Assembly (NCBI GenBank): GCA_037953745.1
Contig: JBAKBP010006617.1
Coordinates: forward strand, 44,475-108,474
Length of the DNA: 64,000 nucleotides
Source of the DNA: Lithodes maja
Lineage: Eukaryota > Arthropoda > Malacostraca > Decapoda > Lithodidae
Direction: 5' to 3'
The position numbers and the translations under genes were made by a program. Below are positions 1 to 8,143 of the stretch, in pieces (positions within the stretch are counted from its first letter, which is position 1; each line of letters opens with the position of its first letter). Under the pieces are notes generated by a model. It saw nothing but the letters and a program-made list of their open reading frames with translations. It made no database searches and was not told the origin of the DNA.

Positions 1-1
1 A

Positions 2-723
2 TCCCGCGCACAGATAATACTACTAGATAATATTCCGAATACCTGTTTTTACATCTTCCAGTCGTGTTCGATATATATTATATTGTTAATGTCCATTGAT
101 CGCTTCATGGCGGTCCAAATGCCTATATATATGAATAATAATAAAAAAAAAAAAAAACATACTCTTTGCCAATTATATTTATAATAGCGGTATTTTTACA
201 CATGTCTGACTTCATCAATTATGATATAATTTGTGAAAAGCGATGTGTTTCATGGATGAATATATCTACCACCATAGACACCAAGCTTATCAACACCATG
301 TCCGACACAGATTGCCAATATCTGCATATCGATTATAGTGACTATAAAAATAGTGGATTCGGATATATTTGGTGGAACATAAGATCTCTATTGGCTATGG
401 GCATTCCGTTACTTGCGATAATATTTTTCAATGGGGGGCTTATCGTAAACCTCATTATGAGGCCAACCCAACACTATATATATACCATATATGTGTCTAT
501 ATATATTGCAACTAGCTTTGTAATATGTTTCCTCCCAATAACTATACACGTTCTTTTCTTTAACCAAAATATATTATTTTGTAAGGGACCCCCCTCCGAT
601 GAAATACTTCGATTAATTGCCAATACACTTCTCATAATAAACAATATACTACACAGTGTTATAGTTATATATAGCTATACTAGAAATGCTGGTCTCGGCC
701 AACACCGCGCCAGTGTGTCCTAA
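2..723 (+). pseudogene. Rhodopsin-like (class A) GPCR, partial and frame-broken
   Basis: This is the downstream two thirds of a seven-helix receptor; the first helices lie left of the window. In the frame starting at base 2 there is a Cys at the helix-3 entry, a hydrophobic helix, and SIDRFMAV at about 95-118, which matches the (D/E)R(Y/F) motif ending helix 3. A run of 15 A at 143-157 then shifts the frame. The frame open from 166 continues with helix 4 (PIIFIIAVF), an extracellular loop with Cys residues (IICEKRC), helix 5, helix 6 with CFLP in the place of CWxP, and helix 7 ending NNILHSVIVIYSY, which resembles NPxxY. The shift could be real decay or a homopolymer sequencing error. Class A receptors sense peptides or amines at the plasma membrane; large DNA viruses are known to capture such receptors. 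The ligand cannot be told. The gene converges on its neighbour with a 4-base overlap. Confidence 0.65.
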
Positions 724-1859
724 AACACAAATTTCCTTTCCAATTTGTGGATGTTAGGATAAATGGTACAGTTATTATCCAATGGGTCAAAAAATTTACT
801 ATATTCTCTATTGGTTTGACATATCCGTTTTCTGAAATTAATATTTTGTATTAAATAACTAAGTTCCTCTTGAGCCAGATTTATATTTGTTTTATAATTG
901 ATGGGTATAAAAATGGAAAATAGTGCCTTAATAAACACTCTCTGTGTCTCAATTTTATTGGTATGATTTACCTCTCTATCACAATAAAAAGGTTGATAAT
1001 TATTTTGCGCATCGAGAAAATTACAAATGAGATTGTATATATTGGTTATGGTAGAAATATTACCCAATTTTGCAATCTTAGCTTTGGAGGCGGGCCGTAT
1101 GTACATCATTATGGCTAGTCCGAAATTACGAGGAGTTTTTTGGTGTAGGTGTGTACACTGCTCTAAATTTTGATATAATCTCATGGCATTATCAATGTCT
1201 TCTTGCGAAAACCCCACATGGGATTTTGAACTGTGAATGATAAAAAAAGGGGAATTAACTTTTTTTAAATGTTGCGTCAAGGTGGGATCATCTAATTGTA
1301 AAATAAATTGAATAAATTTAGTATTAAAGTGGAAATCTCCTACCGAGTATTCATTTAGTTTTAACAGAGCGGCCATTATACACATATCGAGTTGTTTATT
1401 GGGAATTCGAATCCGGCGCCTCGTGGTCGTTATTGTATTTGTAATTTTCTTTATAAATATATCTAAAGCCTCTTTAATTACGTTCCATTTCCTCCCCTCA
1501 TCTTCAATTTTGACATTTTTTATTATATGTAAACATTTAATTATTAGTGTATTAACAAACCCCAGTGAATTCGTTTGTTTGGATATCATAAATTGTTTAT
1601 GTTGATTTAAAGTATTCTTATATTTCTTTAGCAAGTCTGATATCGGCTTATTGTATTTCATCAAAATATCCCTATCGTTTGGATCTATATTAACTTGAAA
1701 TTCTGAAAATGGTGGGGTCTGTTTGAGGGTATCCCTAAATTCAAAATCACCGTCTTGTTCATCATCAGAGATATTATTAACATTATCGAGAATAATTTCG
1801 CCTAATTCATCTATAATTGTAGATCCAGCTAAATTAATGAACCTGGTATTTTTTTCCAT
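720..1859 (-). CDS. Unknown viral protein, 379 aa
   Basis: I do not recognise this protein. It is intact, 379 residues, with an acidic segment near the N-terminus (residues about 30-45, SDDEQDGDFEF) and a mostly helical, Lys/Asn/Ile-rich remainder. No signal peptide, membrane helix or catalytic motif is visible. It is divergently arranged with the gene starting at 1918, separated by 58 bases that must hold both promoters, and it ends against the GPCR-like gene. Its length, lack of interruption and codon use matching the neighbours argue that it is a real gene of the viral block. Confidence 0.75.
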   Translation of the reverse strand: MEKNTRFINLAGSTIIDELGEIILDNVNNISDDEQDGDFEFRDTLKQTPPFSEFQVNIDPNDRDILMKYNKPISDLLKKYKNTLNQHKQFMISKQTNSLGFVNTLIIKCLHIIKNVKIEDEGRKWNVIKEALDIFIKKITNTITTTRRRIRIPNKQLDMCIMAALLKLNEYSVGDFHFNTKFIQFILQLDDPTLTQHLKKVNSPFFIIHSSKSHVGFSQEDIDNAMRLYQNLEQCTHLHQKTPRNFGLAIMMYIRPASKAKIAKLGNISTITNIYNLICNFLDAQNNYQPFYCDREVNHTNKIETQRVFIKALFSIFIPINYKTNINLAQEELSYLIQNINFRKRICQTNREYSKFFDPLDNNCTIYPNIHKLERKFVF

Positions 1860-1917
1860 TCCGAAATTTTATATAGTCAGTAAAAATACAATTTACATTT
1901 GTTACTGAAGCATTATT

Positions 1918-3072
1918 ATGGAAAAGATATTGGGAGAGGCATACAAATATCACTCGCAAGGAACCACCACCAATTATATAGAAACATCCGTCCAATTATC
2001 CCCCAAGGAAAATGATTTTCCACTATTCTATAATCTCACCTATTGTATAGATTTTGTGCGAAAACATCAATTCGATATTCTCCATAGGGCCGCCAATATA
2101 TTCTCAAAGCCCTCCAATTACAAGCGAAAATATGGGACTTATTGTCCATCGACCGGAGAACACGTCTATGTCAAAAAAAGGGACACACGATTGGATAAGG
2201 ACAGAGATAATAAGAGTTACGACAAAAATATTATTCAGGCCGTAGATGATCGAGAAATCACCTCGGAAAAAAGTCCGCTCTTTACCATTATAGGGGCAGA
2301 TATACGGGAAGTCTTAAAGGATAATCCCTACCAAAAGTTAACCTTCACTAGTCGAGCGTACATGGCCGATAGGACCATTCAATTCAATCTCGATTTTGAC
2401 CCATCCGACCCCCAACTATATATTCCAATCACATTTCATCACTTGGTGGCCATTTGCCGACATGTCATGGTGGAGACACCCGCATATACCAAACCATCGG
2501 GTTCGGTAGTAGACGAGACTATAGAGGCAGAGCTCAAGAAGTGGATACTCTCGCGGAACCGGACGTTGAAATATTCAACATTAAAAGTTGAAATGGATAT
2601 AATGAAGAAATATATATATTTTTCAATGGTTTTCTTTTTGATAAATGACATTAACAAAAACAAAACCACATTTGTATCACCACTGGTGTCTTCCTATTTC
2701 AATATAAAAATTTATTTTTTTTGCCGCGGACCACAGCTCGCCTATAGCACCTTTGTGTCACAATTGCAGTGCATCAAAAATTTAATTTCCAAAGGGGATG
2801 TCAAACTCATGAGGGACACGTATTTTATAGAAAGATGGTATATTAACGAATATAATATGTGTACCCGTTTATTAAAAAAGGACCGACCCTTTGGCAGCGC
2901 CAAGAAAAGGGCGGTGGGTATTTGGACATTGGTAAGCACATTGAAATATGTCTACAATAATATAAAATACTATCAACACCAACCAGAGTATAAAAAGGAA
3001 CTTAAAAAGTGGTGCATGTATACACTATATTTATTCCTGGGTTTGGTGTTTTTTGCCGATGGTCAGATATGA
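1918..3072 (+). CDS. Unknown viral protein, 384 aa
   Basis: Not recognised. The 384-residue frame is rich in Lys, Tyr and Ile, with scattered Cys and His residues but no clear zinc-finger spacing. A hydrophobic stretch at about residues 232-245 (YIYFSMVFFLINDI) could be a membrane or core segment. Its stop codon overlaps the start codon of the next gene as ATGA at 3069-3072, the arrangement expected for two genes kept in one compact viral transcription unit. No interruptions are seen. Confidence 0.75.
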   Translation: MEKILGEAYKYHSQGTTTNYIETSVQLSPKENDFPLFYNLTYCIDFVRKHQFDILHRAANIFSKPSNYKRKYGTYCPSTGEHVYVKKRDTRLDKDRDNKSYDKNIIQAVDDREITSEKSPLFTIIGADIREVLKDNPYQKLTFTSRAYMADRTIQFNLDFDPSDPQLYIPITFHHLVAICRHVMVETPAYTKPSGSVVDETIEAELKKWILSRNRTLKYSTLKVEMDIMKKYIYFSMVFFLINDINKNKTTFVSPLVSSYFNIKIYFFCRGPQLAYSTFVSQLQCIKNLISKGDVKLMRDTYFIERWYINEYNMCTRLLKKDRPFGSAKKRAVGIWTLVSTLKYVYNNIKYYQHQPEYKKELKKWCMYTLYLFLGLVFFADGQI

Positions 3073-4742
3073 AACAACTAACCCTGGGAAATATTTTGGA
3101 TATTTGCCTGGGTAAACCCTTTCTCCTAGACAGCAAATGTCGAGCCGAGAAATTAGTCGGAGAAAATGGAAAGTTGATTTATGACCACTATAAAATCAGA
3201 ATGCCCCACCTCATGGGACTTCCTACCTGTCTGATACATTCTCTGGGACTATGCACATATAAGAGCACTCTACTTAGAATGGAGGAAAAGGATTGTATAG
3301 GGACCATCCTCCGAGTCGACAAACACGGTGACGACCCCGCGGCCATAATTCAAGAGGTGCAAGAATACAATCGCAAATTAAACATTATGATGGGTATCGA
3401 TTTGGGTCTTCCACCCCCACCCCCCAATATTATAGCCCCCGATATATTTATTCCCAACATAGCCAGAGTTATTAATGATTATTACAATTACGATCTTATA
3501 CATGACATACGAGAAACCCTGTTGGGATCCAACCGTCGAAGAAGGCGACCCGGTGTGAAAGCGTCACGCGTGACAAATACCGAAAATGGCATATTCACCA
3601 CACCACTGACATCAACAGCTACGACAAGCCCCCTTTCCACCTTTGTGTGCGAGATATGGAAAGAATCTAAATATAACGATCTTTTTATTTTGGTAGAAGA
3701 TGGCAAACGAATAGTCAATATTGGTGATATGGCGCTCATGACAATTCACATTTTAAAGCAAGATTGTGGGCTCGATTTGTCCGATGTGCCTTTTCCCAAA
3801 ACCATCACACAATTGAAACCCCTAATAGAGAACATAATTTTGTGTGATTTTGTCAATTATGGTATCGATACATATAAATCGCCACCCACCGATACAACCC
3901 AAACAAATAGATATCTTCACAAGAAAACCTTTTTAAGTAAAACGCTGGAAGATAGAATCAATATAGCCAAGACACATTTACACCCCAATGCTCACACACT
4001 CACCCACCTGGCTCGCGTGACAGGTTTTTCCTACATGGTATCGACACTGTTAGACGTGGCTGCAACCTACACCCACTCCAAACAGGTCAATGCCACCAGT
4101 ATGGTTATCGATGGCTTTAAAAGACTAGGCGGTATCCATTTGAACCATACCAATATAGAATCTACCCTGTGTTATTATAATAGGAATTGTAGACTCTTGA
4201 ATCAACCCCGCTTTGGGGCAACCCTCCAATTATTCACCAATCTCACACCCCAAAATGCAAAAAATGAAATAGACAAGTGTATTTGGGAAATGTATTCAAC
4301 ACAAAAGGATAACAAAATCTCCGATAGTAGTCAATTATATCTAAACAAACAATTTTGGGCCGTAAGACTCATTAATGAAGTGGAATACCCATTCGATAAG
4401 GAACATATATGGGGGAAAGAAAACAAAATAGTGGACCAAATATTAGATGAAAATGAGAGACTCAGGAAATGTTGTCGTTCTCGTGTTGTTCAGGTTGGTT
4501 TCTGGGAAATGGGTTTTTCGACAAAATGTATTTTATCTACCGATAAATATTTTGTCCCACTATTTTCTAGCATCAGAAAACCCAATCCACACCAAATGAG
4601 CGATGCCATTAGAGCCCAACAGATAGTTAGCGTACTGGGTATAGACAGTTTAGAGGCGGCCAAAACATATATTGATGGACATATAGTGATTAAAACCCCT
4701 TATCCCATCGTCCATCCGCGCAACCTCAAGACTACTATATAA
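3069..4742 (+). CDS. Unknown viral protein, 557 aa
   Basis: Not recognised. I place the start at the ATG at 3069 because it overlaps the upstream stop as ATGA and because the extra 20 residues reachable from 3009 lie inside the previous gene. The protein has a poly-proline patch (about residues 118-123), a basic RRRRRP segment at about residue 155, and a long C-terminal part with many Cys residues in isolated positions. There is no signal peptide or obvious enzyme motif. The frame is intact over 557 residues, consistent with a structural or replication-associated viral protein, but no function can be assigned. Confidence 0.75.
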   Translation: MKQLTLGNILDICLGKPFLLDSKCRAEKLVGENGKLIYDHYKIRMPHLMGLPTCLIHSLGLCTYKSTLLRMEEKDCIGTILRVDKHGDDPAAIIQEVQEYNRKLNIMMGIDLGLPPPPPNIIAPDIFIPNIARVINDYYNYDLIHDIRETLLGSNRRRRRPGVKASRVTNTENGIFTTPLTSTATTSPLSTFVCEIWKESKYNDLFILVEDGKRIVNIGDMALMTIHILKQDCGLDLSDVPFPKTITQLKPLIENIILCDFVNYGIDTYKSPPTDTTQTNRYLHKKTFLSKTLEDRINIAKTHLHPNAHTLTHLARVTGFSYMVSTLLDVAATYTHSKQVNATSMVIDGFKRLGGIHLNHTNIESTLCYYNRNCRLLNQPRFGATLQLFTNLTPQNAKNEIDKCIWEMYSTQKDNKISDSSQLYLNKQFWAVRLINEVEYPFDKEHIWGKENKIVDQILDENERLRKCCRSRVVQVGFWEMGFSTKCILSTDKYFVPLFSSIRKPNPHQMSDAIRAQQIVSVLGIDSLEAAKTYIDGHIVIKTPYPIVHPRNLKTTI

Positions 4743-4744
4743 TT

Positions 4745-4825
4745 TACTTTGTAATATTAGAGTGTCTGTTTATCCTAAACTCCTTACCGGTAAAACTTAG
4801 GTGTTGTAATTCGGGTCTCTCTCAG
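4745..4825 (-). pseudogene. Decayed ubiquitin fragment
   Basis: Bases from about 4749 (GAGTGTCTGTTTATCCTAAA) to about 4810 align by eye with 5018-5070, the part of the adjacent ubiquitin gene coding for the AGKQLDD-RTLGDYN region. Matching words are interspersed with substitutions and small indels, so no frame survives. The spacing to the intact copy is about 262 bp, slightly more than one 228-bp ubiquitin unit. This is best read as the remains of a second unit of a former polyubiquitin array. Confidence 0.6.
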
Positions 4826-4888
4826 CCAAGCCCACCTTCTCTTGCTTACTGTTTAGTTCTTATTCACGTCTATAAGCCGCTCTTTATG

Positions 4889-5188
4889 TCACCGACACGC
4901 ATACATATGCACACAAACACACATCATGTTTTTAAAATTCAAGGTGAAGGATGATCCCGTTCCTCCACGCAACCTGAGGACCAAGTGAAGGGTCGCTTCT
5001 TTTTGCACATTATAATCTCCGAGTGTCCGTTTATCATCCAACTGCTTTCCGGCGAAAATTAGGCGTTGCTGGTCAGGCGGGATACCTTCCTTGTCAAAAA
5101 TTTTACTTTTGACGGTTTCTATGGTGTCACAGTTTTCAACCTCCAATGTAATGGTCTTTCCCGTCAATGTCTTGACAAAAATCTGCAT
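4889..5188 (-). CDS. Viral ubiquitin with C-terminal extension
   Basis: Residues 1-76 are an almost complete ubiquitin: MQIFVKTLTGKTITLEVE, then KEGIPPDQQRLIFAGKQL and HLVLRLRGG. Ubiquitin is conjugated through its terminal Gly-Gly to lysines of target proteins. Here the Gly-Gly is followed by about 23 residues (TGSSFTLNFKNMM and a Cys-rich end), so it must be cut by a deubiquitinase before use, as with cellular polyubiquitin and ubiquitin fusions. Differences from the highly conserved cellular form include ENCD in place of EPSD, and SKIFDKEG and KRTLGDYNVQKEA in the middle. The start at 5188 is chosen because it is the ubiquitin Met1 and lies about 40 bases below a TATA box (5228-5235). A longer frame begins at 5311 but would start upstream of that TATA box. 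Other DNA viruses such as baculoviruses also carry captured ubiquitin. Confidence 0.9.
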   Translation of the reverse strand: MQIFVKTLTGKTITLEVENCDTIETVKSKIFDKEGIPPDQQRLIFAGKQLDDKRTLGDYNVQKEATLHLVLRLRGGTGSSFTLNFKNMMCVCVHMYACR

Positions 5189-5225
5189 CGTGGTTAATGT
5201 GGTTAAACTTAGTTTAAGTCGGGTT

Positions 5226-5306
5226 CTTTTATACCCCCTTTGGCTCATAAAAAAAAAAAATATGTACAGGCTTTTTCCACTAAGGGATTCAAGTCTTCTA
5301 TAAAAA
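5226..5306. promoter_or_regulatory. Divergent promoter pair with two TATA boxes
   Basis: TATAAAAG on the minus strand at about 5228-5235 precedes the ubiquitin start by about 40 bases. TATAAAAA on the plus strand at 5299-5306 precedes the ATG at 5336 by about 30 bases. The pair suggests that host-type Pol II promoters drive the two divergent genes and helps fix both starts. Confidence 0.5.
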
Positions 5307-5335
5307 TACAAGCTGGACCAGTAGTTACTTTATTC

Positions 5336-5647
5336 ATGTCTTCCCCAAATAATTTATCAATTATCATTAATTCACAGACCACAATAATCCAACAGATATT
5401 GCCAGACCACCCACCACCGCCTCCCCAACCCCAACCAGATTCACCTCCACCACCCGAAATGAAAGCGGATATTCCCCACACACTGGGTCCCATACGAGCC
5501 GGCAGGAAAAAAAGAGGTGTGGTACCTTTGTATCATTTGGATCCGGACCGTTTTCCCGGGATAGAGGACAAACAAAGGATCGAAAGAGCCATAGTTGTCC
5601 ATAAGTGGCGTATCCGAAATATCCATGAAAAAAAGAGTTGGCCCTAA
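5336..5647 (+). CDS. Small proline-rich protein, 103 aa
   Basis: Not recognised. The frame is open from 5240, but I prefer the ATG at 5336 because a TATA box lies at 5299-5306. It has proline runs (HPPPPPQPQPDSPPPP at about residues 23-38) that could bind SH3, WW or EVH1 domains, then a basic RAGRKKRG segment and a charged C-terminus. No membrane helix is present. It sits between the ubiquitin gene and a small membrane-protein gene, both on the other strand, and the opposite strand frame here is much less protein-like. Confidence 0.5.
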   Translation: MSSPNNLSIIINSQTTIIQQILPDHPPPPPQPQPDSPPPPEMKADIPHTLGPIRAGRKKRGVVPLYHLDPDRFPGIEDKQRIERAIVVHKWRIRNIHEKKSWP

Positions 5648-5881
5648 CTAAATGAGTTCACCCAAAATTGATAATTTCTTTTGGTATTCCGCCACAATCG
5701 CCTCTCTCGAATAAGTATTCAAAATAAAAATAAGTACAAATAGTCCAAGTATACACACAATATTGATTAATACATTAAATTGGTGAGCTTCTGATATTGC
5801 CAACACTTCTCTAAAATTTTGACCCAAATAAAACTCTGCCGTTTCACTCCAATGACTGACAACATTATTATCCGAATTCAT
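5648..5881 (-). CDS. Small membrane protein, 77 aa
   Basis: A 77-residue protein with one strong transmembrane helix at about residues 39-56 (VLINIVCILGLFVLIFIL), a hydrophilic N-terminus and a short charged C-terminal tail. Its stop abuts the stop of the converging proline-rich gene. Small single-helix proteins are common envelope or accessory components in nuclear arthropod dsDNA viruses, but no family is recognised here. Confidence 0.6.
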   Translation of the reverse strand: MNSDNNVVSHWSETAEFYLGQNFREVLAISEAHQFNVLINIVCILGLFVLIFILNTYSREAIVAEYQKKLSILGELI

Positions 5882-5910
5882 TTATTGGTGTATGTAAGGT
5901 AAATAATAAT

Positions 5911-7059
5911 TTATATGGCAAATGAGTCATCGTCTAGTTTGGCTGTTATATAGTCATCCCGTTGTGTTCCCTGTTGCAAATATAAATAGGTTTCGGCTAG
6001 GATTATAGGTTCCTCGGTATCCGATTTAAACCTATAGAAAGTACACACGTCCAATAGCTCACCAACCCTCCCCTCCAAACCCTTTATGGTCTTTGGGTAT
6101 GACCCGAGACTCCGACTGTGACGATGGTGGGGTTGAATATACCGGTAATATTCACCATTTTCCATGATAAAGTAGATTGATTCATTTTTGTGCCAATAAA
6201 ATGCACTCTTAATTGTTTGGTCCGGGGGGATACTCGTAAAGGTATGCCTTATTTGTTTCGGGTAATTTTCTAAAAGCTCTCCCCGTGGATTAAGAACCCA
6301 ATATAGGGAACCCTTGAATATATAGATAGATCCATTGACCCATGTGAAACTTGTATCAATATCTCGAGGCAAAGCGGGCCAAACTGTATTTATCGAGAGA
6401 GGACTGTGGACTAAGAACTCGAACCGACCATTTTCTACCGGTCGGAGCCTCGACAAGGTGCCGTTCTTTACGGCAAAGTACATACCGCTTATCTCAAGTA
6501 TGGTATCGAATGATCTCGGTGGTGAATGTTTATGTGATGGTTTATATAATAGGTTTATCCTGTCAATATCATCCTCATGTAATTTTGTATCTGGATTATA
6601 CACCTTAGAGTAAGGGGCCATAATTGCCTCGTTATTGGAAGAATGTATAAGACCTATTGAGTGTCCGATTTCGTGTATTATCGTCTGGAAAAAGTTTTCT
6701 CCGGCACCATCTATACTCCAGGATTCATCCGCATCCAGGTGGATGTCTCCACCATATTTGGGAAAGAATGCGTGGGCCAGTGTGTTTCCCGGTCCATCCA
6801 TGTCATCGCATATACCGTGATCACCACTAACGAACAATATAGAAATATCAATATTTCCTTTCTCGGCCGCAACATGAAAATTGATAACCCCCCGGGTGGC
6901 TATCGACCATGCCTCCAAGGCTCGTTTAACTTCGTCATCCTGTTTTTTGTGTTCCATTTTGGAAGAGTATTTCATAATCTTATAGGAAATATAAGGTTTA
7001 TGCCATATCCCGCGAGAGGATAAACGCTGACATAATTTTTGAGGTCGCTTATCCGACAT
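5911..7059 (-). CDS. Matrix metalloproteinase with hemopexin domain, no propeptide
   Basis: A zinc endopeptidase of the matrixin family. The catalytic domain (about residues 15-170) has GDIHLDADESW at about 104-114, the zinc site HEIGHSIGLIHS at 129-140 with catalytic Glu130, and the Met-turn methionine at 147 in AIMAPY. Residues about 185-345 carry hemopexin-type blades (repeated Y/F-x-W and IYIFKG/IYFI strands). Cellular enzymes begin with a signal peptide and a propeptide holding the PRCGxPD cysteine switch; neither is present, so the product would be neither latent nor obviously secreted. A TATA-like run (7068-7080) lies very close to the first ATG, so translation may start at a later Met (residue 29 or 35). 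Viral matrixins are known in granuloviruses and some nudiviruses, where tissue remodelling is the proposed role. Host capture is likely. Confidence 0.9.
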   Translation of the reverse strand: MSDKRPQKLCQRLSSRGIWHKPYISYKIMKYSSKMEHKKQDDEVKRALEAWSIATRGVINFHVAAEKGNIDISILFVSGDHGICDDMDGPGNTLAHAFFPKYGGDIHLDADESWSIDGAGENFFQTIIHEIGHSIGLIHSSNNEAIMAPYSKVYNPDTKLHEDDIDRINLLYKPSHKHSPPRSFDTILEISGMYFAVKNGTLSRLRPVENGRFEFLVHSPLSINTVWPALPRDIDTSFTWVNGSIYIFKGSLYWVLNPRGELLENYPKQIRHTFTSIPPDQTIKSAFYWHKNESIYFIMENGEYYRYIQPHHRHSRSLGSYPKTIKGLEGRVGELLDVCTFYRFKSDTEEPIILAETYLYLQQGTQRDDYITAKLDDDSFAI

Positions 7060-7115
7060 GACACTAGTATTTTATATATATACATTAGATTAAATATAAA
7101 TATTTATATTTTACA

Positions 7116-7721
7116 ATGTTTGTTATTCTTTTATTTCAATTCAGAATAGATATAAACACATTTCTAACCTTTATAAGGAACAGAGGAAATGCATTAATAT
7201 CAGGCAGTGAAAAACATTTATGTGATAAATCATGTTTAACATTTAGTATCAGTTCTGAGAATAAACAAATATATTCCATTGGATGCAATCAAATACATTT
7301 TGTTCCCGTTTTGCAGAGCTCTATTTGGAAGTATTTCTTGGTCTGTAATATCGAAGGCCATTTAAATTTCGACGATATCCTAATCTGTGATCCTAATAAT
7401 GACAAACAGACCCACCCCCATCAATTAACAATGATAATTATATCCGCCCGTGATATTTTTGGATTGGCCGAGGATAATACACCCGCATTGCCCGAGAAGA
7501 AGAAGAAGACAAATAATGGCAGAAGATTATCTCCCCATTATATAGAGGCTCTAGGGAAGAAGTATGGTTCAAATAGGACCTCTTATATAAGATGTGTTTT
7601 TCATAATGATCGTAGGGCTAGTCTTCAACTAAATACCAAATTTCATAGTTATAAATGTCTGAGTACGAATTGTAATACAAAAGGTAAAATTACTGATACA
7701 AATATACATAGTTTTTTATAG
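7116..7721 (+). CDS. Protein with CHC2-type primase zinc finger, 201 aa
   Basis: Residues about 156-192 read YIRCVFHNDRRASLQL followed by HSYKCLSTNCNTKG. This is the C-x2-H ... C-x4-C pattern, with the following Ser-Leu and final Lys-Gly, typical of the DnaG-type primase zinc ribbon that contacts template DNA. The frame stops shortly after the finger, so no TOPRIM catalytic domain is attached. The N-terminal 130 residues are not recognised. A linker with PEKKKKT precedes the finger. The last 75 bases and about 150 bases of downstream sequence are duplicated just downstream. It may act with the large helicase-type protein, or be a truncated primase. Domain call moderate; function inferred. Confidence 0.6.
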   Translation: MFVILLFQFRIDINTFLTFIRNRGNALISGSEKHLCDKSCLTFSISSENKQIYSIGCNQIHFVPVLQSSIWKYFLVCNIEGHLNFDDILICDPNNDKQTHPHQLTMIIISARDIFGLAEDNTPALPEKKKKTNNGRRLSPHYIEALGKKYGSNRTSYIRCVFHNDRRASLQLNTKFHSYKCLSTNCNTKGKITDTNIHSFL

Positions 7722-8087
7722 GGGGTTTTATAGGGGGAAATAAAAATAATAATATAGAACAAGTTTTTTATTTATTCAATCATTTCAACAACCGGGTTTC
7801 TATTTCCCAAATTTTATGGATTGATCATTGTGACAAGTATAATTATATAGGGTGAAATTCTTTAACGGAGCATAGTTATATATGTCTGAGTACGAATTGT
7901 AATAAAAAAAAGGTAAAATTACCAATACAAATATACATAGTTTGTTATAGGGGAAATAAAAATAATAATATAGAACAAGTTTTTTTATTTATTCAATCAT
8001 TTCAACAACCGGGTTTCTATTTCCCAAATTTCATGGATTGATCATTGTGACAAGTATAATTATGTGGGGTGAAATTCTTTAACTGAG
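7645..8087. repeat. Tandem duplication, two copies of about 220 bp
   Basis: The block starting in the last codons of the zinc-finger gene (about 7645, ATGTCTGAGTACGAATTGTA) is repeated from about 7870. The offset is 227 bases at the left end and 217 at the right, because of small indels in A and T runs. Both copies share CAATCATTTCAACAACCGGG and GATTGATCATTGTGACAAG. The second copy no longer continues an open frame. No gene is seen in 7722-8143. Confidence 0.85.
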
Positions 8088-8143
8088 TCAGTTACCTTGA
8101 GCCCCACACACAACCACAGTGCAGAGCCTTCCGTCTTTTAAAT

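Noticed and set aside
5245..5493. Gly/Trp-rich minus-strand frame
   Set aside because: It is the antisense of the proline-rich segment (CCACC repeats); the plus strand has a TATA box and a more protein-like sequence.
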